From assembly GCA_024663395.1 (NCBI GenBank), contig JANFAH010000008.1, positions 1,860,001 to 1,924,000 of the forward strand: a DNA stretch of 64,000 nucleotides. Reading direction: 5' to 3'. This document shows, one piece after another, positions 59,124 through 64,000 of the stretch (positions are counted from its first letter, which is position 1; each line of letters opens with the position of its first letter). A program made the position numbers and the translations under genes. The DNA is from Pisolithus tinctorius. Its lineage: Eukaryota; Basidiomycota; Agaricomycetes; Boletales; Pisolithaceae. The notes below the pieces were generated by a model, which was not told where the DNA came from, did not search any database, and was given only the letters and a program-made list of their open reading frames with translations.

Positions 59124-60199
59124 ATGCTCTCAGGCCATCGCCCCAGGGCAGCTACTGAAACTCATACTGTCAACGACGACAACCTGTCTTTCTCCTCGTA
59201 CGAAGGAATCATGCTGCCACCGCCACAAAGGCCACAGAACAGGCCTCGGAAGGCTCTACCTCGCTCCGAAATCAGATCCACTGACATCGTAATTATGTAC
59301 GTGCTACCTCAATCACCCCTGGCGTGAGAGTACATCACACTGGTTCGCTAGTGTATTGGGGACAACGGGCTCAGGGATGAGCAATGTGAGTATATAGAGT
59401 CAGTCCGTAAATCTCAGGCAGCCACTGAACAAATGATTACAATGCAGTTCATCAACGTACTTACTGGCATGAAAATGGAGGATGGAGCGAACGGCTACAT
59501 CTCTTGTACTGCGGACGTAATCGCTTATCCATGCTACCATGGTGGACAGCGCTACATCTTCGTGGACACTCCGGGTTTCAACGCAACGTATTCATCGCAA
59601 AAGGCGGTATTCGAAAAGATAGCGAAATGGCTGGCAGCGACGTACTCAATCCCACCCGTTCCGAATCGAACCGTTGTTGACACTTGGACAGATACCAGGA
59701 GTCGAGATTGCAGTTCAACGGCGTGATCTATACACGTCGCATCACGGAAGCCAGGTGTCGTTCTGAACGAAGCAGCTTCCAAGTGTGCGCCAATATAGTT
59801 GGGAACGACGCTGCTGACCGCGTACGCCTGGTGACCACGATGTGGGATGAATTTGAAGACAGGTCAGCTGCGGAGAGCATGGAAAATAAGTTGAAAGAAG
59901 AGCAATGGAAATTGCTCTTAAATGCGGGGGCAACCTGTCAAAGATTTCTCAATACACCAGGCTCAGCATGGGATATCGTGCAGAGTTTAGGAACGGAGAG
60001 AAAAGCGAGTCTCTTACTTCAAGAGGAGTTGGTTGATATCAGGAAGCCACTAAAGCAGACAACCGCTGGGATGCGGCTTCACAAGGAGTCTCCAGCTTCT
60101 CTCGGGTAGGTCGTTGGTTTCTCTCTTGATCTCGATGTGTCAAATTGACGGAAACATTCTACTGCCAGAGGTCTGCTAAAAAGACTTTTTGGAATTTAG
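59124..60199 (+). CDS. P-loop GTPase-like protein 2, P-loop Lys replaced by Met
   Basis: Start chosen at Met 59,124 (MLSGHRPRAATETHTVNDDN), with an N-terminal low-complexity part, then STDIVII. An intron joins to VLGTTGSGMSN (about 59,354-59,385), another to FINVLTGMKMEDGANGYISC (from about 59,449), then RYIFVDTPGFNATYSSQKAV. After a third intron (acceptor near 59,692) comes YQESRLQFNGVIYTRR, then NDAADRVRLVTTMWDEFEDR and ELVDIRKPLKQTTAGMRL. A final intron (60,106 on) leads to GLLKRLFGI and stop at 60,197-60,199. The whole frame is open. As in protein 1, the P-loop Lys is Met. Function unknown; possibly a GTP-binding or scaffold protein rather than an active GTPase. Confidence 0.75.
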
Positions 60200-60637
60200 T
60201 GCAGACAAAAGCGTTTCGCTCTTGGATGTTCCACTTTGTTGCAAATTCTCAGAGGACTCGACGAGGCAACGATGAAGCGTTGTTATGGATCGACCATCCA
60301 GTCGAGTACTGCGCCACACACTTTTGCAGGATATTATTTCCAGGTGGCTCCTGGTCCGTCGCTTCAGTGTCACAGAATTGCCTGCCACTCTGCTAGACAC
60401 TGGCTCCACTACATGTTCACGCTGGATCCGTAGGAGAGATGGACGTTAGGTGGCCTTCTGCCGGGACTGCACAGGCTGGTTCTCGTATATTTGATAGCAT
60501 GTTTTCTTTTGTTACTCGAGGACTTTGGTCTGAATTCCACTCGTGGAGTGCCTCCTGTGTAAGGCTGCATTCCAGGTTAGCCAGAGTTTTGACTCGTAGC
60601 CCTGACCCTCAGGGTTGATGTAGTAGATAGAACGCAG
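60200..60637. other. Intergenic spacer between GTPase copies 2 and 3
   Basis: No gene seen. The P-loop exon expected upstream of copy 3 is not present here. Confidence 0.45.
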
Positions 60638-61487
60638 TTCATCGACCCACTTACTGTTATGGAACCGGGAGAGGAAGCGATGTATAGACACAGCCACATA
60701 GTGCTTAGTCAGACGGATGAAGACTTGGACGTGCACCTGACACTTATAGTTACACACATTATCCTACTTCTTGTCTCGAGCTCAGCTCATCGTTCGGAGG
60801 TTCTTTCCCACTGTTCCATCGTGTACAAGGCACGTGGAAGCTATACCATCCGCGATAATCAATGTTACATCTTCGTGGACACTCCGGGCTTCAACGCCAC
60901 GTATGTACAAATCAAAGAAAGCAATGTTCGAGAACACAGCGAATTGCCTAGAAGCGACGCACACTGTCTCATCCGTTACAAGCTTGGCACATGTTATTTA
61001 AACAGTGAGGGATACAGGGTGCCTAAACTACAGTTTGCCGGCGTCGTCTATACGCATCGTGTAACTGCGAGACTCGAATCAGGACCCGAACGAAGCGGCT
61101 TTCAGACATGTGCCAAACTCGTCGGTGACAAGGCCGCAGATCACGCACGCCTCGTGACGACAATGTTAGATGAACCTGGGGTACACTCAAACGCCGATGA
61201 CATGAAAGACAGGGAGGAAAGATTGCAAGGGGCAGTGATTATCGCTCGTGAAAGCAAGAGCGGTATATGCGGTTTCACAACACACCAGAGTCGGCATGAA
61301 ATATCGTGCAGAGCCTAGGCATGGGGAAGGGGGCTCTTCTACAAAGAGAGCTGGTTGATACGGGGAAGACGTCGGAGCAGACGGCCGCTGGGATGCGGCT
61401 TTATGAGGATTGATTTACCCTGACGTCAGCTTGACTGAAACGCGTTTTATAGCCAACGGTCTGTTAAAAATAATTTTTCGAGTTTAG
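60638..61487 (+). pseudogene. P-loop GTPase copy 3, pseudogene without the P-loop exon
   Basis: Starts at the exon FIDPLTVMEPGEEAM (compare FINVLTGMKMEDGAN), continues with NQCYIFVDTPGFNATYV, LQFAGVVYTHRVTARLE, FQTCAKLVGDKAADHARLVT, and after a frameshift at about 61,300 with SLGMGKGALLQRELVDTGKT, EQTAAGMRLYED and a last exon GLLKIIFRV. The first exons with the nucleotide-binding loop are absent. Not functional. Confidence 0.8.
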
Positions 61488-61797
61488 TACATATACAAAC
61501 CCTCCTCATTTCCTGAAGGCCTCGTCATGCAGATTCCCAATGTCAGATGTCTCCCCGGAACCTGCCCAGCCATCCTATAACGGGTGATTCCTTGCAATAT
61601 CAGATGGATTCCAATAACTCTGGGCGACACCACTACATGTTCTTTTCCATGCAAGAAACTTCGACACAAGCCCATAATGCGTTGACCGTGACGTGATCTA
61701 CTTGATCTACTGCATATCCCGTGGATTCAGAAGTCGCTACGTCGGATTGCAGGCCAACAGTTTTTCGGGAATTACTCACGATGCTACCGCTTTGCCG
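61488..61797. other. Intergenic spacer
   Basis: No gene seen. Confidence 0.4.
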
Positions 61798-63412
61798 CTA
61801 TAATTTTCTTCCTTTGCCTCTAGAGGACCTTGCGGAATGAAAAGTATCAAACAATGACCTCGGCGGCCGCGCCTCAGCGACGGGTGGGGAAGGCGATAGT
61901 GGTATGAGCGATGGAGAATTCCCGACACACTCCGGTGAACCATCCCGAACAGCTTCTTGTGGGACGACAATCGATGGCTTCGACGGCCGCACCTCAGCGA
62001 CGGGTGGGGGAGATGGTTGCGGTACGCGCCATGAAGAATTCCCGACACACTCGACCAAACCAGGCTCTTCTGGAAGCAAGGGAACTGGGGTCGTAGGATC
62101 GGACAGCCGAGACAAATTGTGCTTCTGAAGAATCCGCATGTAGAATCCAATCATAATATTGGCCCCATGGGATAGCTCCTTTTGAGAAATACGCGTCAAG
62201 AGCTTCGGTAATCCTTCGACGATGGGCGCACTCGCGATTTTTTGTGAAAGTAAGTCGAGCTCCATTTCCAACACAGCCGGGTGCCTATTTAGTCGTAGCA
62301 CGATGAGATCATGGCAGGCATGTTAAAAACATACGGACCTCCCGGTAAATCCGCTCGCCAATTCTCGCAATAAGTTGTTTTCGTCGATGTCGCGACGAAT
62401 AGAGTCGAATGCCAGATCACGGAGCTCGTCAATGTTGAGCTGGATCGATATTTGTTAGACTTTTCCTAGGCTGAAAGGAAATGCTTGCAAACCTTAGTCG
62501 CAAGACGGTACATTGACCTCGCTGAACACTCTGGCACCCGACTTGTGTTGCAATAAAACCTTCTAGATCCATGTGGTCCCGAAGACTTGAGCGGCGAAAA
62601 CTCCACGGTGCCCATGTAGAGAAAGTGCAAGAGGCAATACCACCTAGCATTCGTTCAAGTATTGCACGCTACATTGCAGAGTTAGGTACGACGTACGTCC
62701 GGAATGCAGCATCCTTGACAAAGATGTGGCAGCCTCCACCTAGTGCCTGAAGCATGCCGTTAGGTTGTATACTTGCAGATCCCTCGGAGGATAACCCGAT
62801 TGAGTTTGCGACCTTCCGTTGGAGAAATTCATCATCTTTCTCCACATTCAACATAGTTGGCACGCAAGTGCCTGGGTCTTTGTTATCACTACCAGAACCT
62901 GCCCTCACTTGGATATGTGTGGGAGACACGGTGGTATCCTCTGAACATCGTGGCACCAAGATTGGTATTTTAATAGCTGAAATCGATGCACTGACCAGTA
63001 TCGTCTTCGAGATCGCTGTCACTTTCGTATCCATACTCGGATAGTTCAATCCCGTCAAAAATCTCGTTGGTTGTTGCGATTTGCATCATGGCCGTACTCG
63101 CAGGGATCACATCCGAACTGAACACTGGTGAAAGGCGATGGGCACCTCGGAAGACATTATGATACCAGTGACAGGACAAAACTTACGATCAGCAAAGTAC
63201 TCTGAGCTGCTCTTGAGGACGGTGGTGTTGGCATTCAACAGACAAGGGCCGATTACCCTAGACTTTGATCTGCGGGAGAAGACATGAAAATGAACATCGT
63301 TGATGTCTTTAGCCAACAATAGTTTTCTGAGTAGTTCTTCCGTCCATAGTGGGGTGCGGGTACTTGAGTTGAAGGACGGGGACGACATCTGGGAAGTGGA
63401 GAAAATGGGCAA
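61798..63412 (-). CDS. BTB/POZ-domain protein
   Basis: Start at Met 63,412 (MPIFSTSQMSSPSFNSSTRT), alternatively 63,388. BTB fold: DVHFHVFSRRSKSRVIGPCL, NANTTVLKSSSEYFAD, then a variable acidic loop (YGYESDSDLEDDTGQ). After introns comes HIFVKDAAFRTY joined to LHFLYMGTVEFSPLKSSGPH (about 62,610), then SRVPECSARSMYRLATK, DELRDLAFDSIRRDI and a C-terminal region HPAVLEMELDLLSQKIASAP (62,280 on). The tail is Pro-rich with a roughly 35-residue duplication (ECVGNSSWRVPQPSPPPVAE; ECVGNSPSLIPLSPSPPVAE). Stop at 61,798. BTB proteins often act as adaptors for ubiquitin ligases, but this class is expanded in agaricomycetes and its partners are unknown. It appears intact. Confidence 0.8.
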
Positions 63413-63609
63413 AGCTTCGCATATCTCAGGCTGCCCTTATATCCCCCCCACTTCCACTTCTCGAACAAGCAGGCTTCCATGCTCGTTAATTCAATGCGTG
63501 TGAACCTTGCACCCTGGACAGACACATGTATCAGAGCGTCTAGATTACAGTTTACGTACGGTGTGTGCGTGTCATGACTGCATGACCGAGACCCACAAGC
63601 TCTAGAGCC
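63413..63609. other. Short intergenic spacer
   Basis: Probable promoter of the BTB gene. No gene. Confidence 0.35.
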
Positions 63610-63860
63610 GGACGAAGCAACTAGTTGAGTTCCAGCACGAGGCAGCAGATCGCGTACGCCTGGTGACAACAATGTGAAATGAGTCCGAAGCACGGAGGGC
63701 GGGACGATGTGGATTTACCTGGGGCAACAATGCAACTGAGTACCGTACCGCACGATGTTGCGATATGTGTATGGAAAGAAAAACCGGCAAGAGTGTTGTG
63801 GGACATGCAATGCCTTCGGACAGTGCCGCAATTGTAGGAGTGTTACGTTGGACCACAGCT
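63610..63860 (+). pseudogene. P-loop GTPase copy 4, small fragment
   Basis: The plus strand reads FQHEAADRVRLVTTM then TGA where paralogs have Trp (TTMWDE), followed by a frame that soon degenerates. This matches NDAADRVRLVTTMWDEFEDR of copy 2. Only this block remains, so it is a relic of the same gene family. Confidence 0.7.
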
Positions 63861-63945
63861 ACAAGGTCACGTGACGTGACCACTTGAATCACGTGCCGCC
63901 GAATACTTTCGCGTGACGTCGTTCGTTTGAGGGCCCAGCGGTGCG

Positions 63946-64000
63946 ATGGCGACGACAACGCGTCCAGCGTTGAACATCCCAGTTGAAGAAAGCAAGGCGC
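63946..64000 (+). CDS. Possible start of a further gene, cut by the window
   Basis: ATG at 63,946 opens a frame MATTTRPALNIPVEESKA that runs off the window end. Too short to identify. Confidence 0.25.
   Translation, partial: MATTTRPALNIPVEESKA

Overview
This window looks like a chromosome segment of an agaricomycete basidiomycete. The left two thirds (1 to about 41,150) is a transposon island. It holds short-intron KDZ transposase exons of the fungal CxC1 type, Ty3/gypsy and Ty1/copia retroelements, a pogo element and a Tc1/mariner element, with most CpG sites lost to TpG/CpA. From about 41,150 to the end, CpG is normal and the genes are spliced host genes: CHO2, ornithine aminotransferase, a DHHC palmitoyltransferase, HET-domain, P-loop GTPase and BTB proteins.

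Region by region. Bases 1-770 and 18,530-19,205 are two minisatellite arrays of the same ~64-bp unit in opposite orientation. They bracket a large KDZ-type DNA transposon of at least 19 kb whose left edge lies outside the window. It carries a leftward accessory gene (3,333-6,082), repeated exon cassettes (6.3-7.0 and 8.0-9.15 kb), a rightward accessory gene (12,019-14,320) and a decayed KDZ transposase (14,570-18,416). Two LTR insertions sit inside it: a young solo LTR at 2,295-3,141 and a long LTR-like element at 9,733-11,580.

From 19.2 to 41 kb there is a nest of retroelements. Four copies of a ~1.83-kb LTR-like element each keep a ~160-codon reading frame. Two of them interrupt a leftward gypsy element (gag 28,090-29,466; pol below it; LTR 29,505-30,030). 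A 5'-truncated copia element follows (31,641-35,563, with the start of its 3' LTR at 35,564). Then come a pogo element with TA duplication (36,062-38,564) and a Tc1/mariner element with ~129-bp terminal inverted repeats (39,672-40,994). Damage is mostly C-to-T and G-to-A, as expected from deamination of methylated CpG.

The host part begins with CHO2 (phosphatidylethanolamine N-methyltransferase), a HET pseudogene, the ornithine aminotransferase gene (CAR2 type) and a DHHC gene, all leftward. From 52.9 kb to the end lies a fast-evolving cluster: four P-loop GTPase paralogs in graded decay, an almost intact HET gene, a pseudogene plus a second fragment of the TORC2 subunit Sin1, and a BTB/POZ gene. 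Both GTPase copies that retain the P-loop have Met in place of the catalytic Lys. HET and GTPase families are typical of fungal self/non-self or stress-response repertoires, but no function can be shown here.

Best candidates for a new system are the mirrored arrays of the near-palindrome TGGGAYRTCCCA at the two ends of the KDZ element, the reading frame kept inside the long LTR, and the lysine-less GTPase family.
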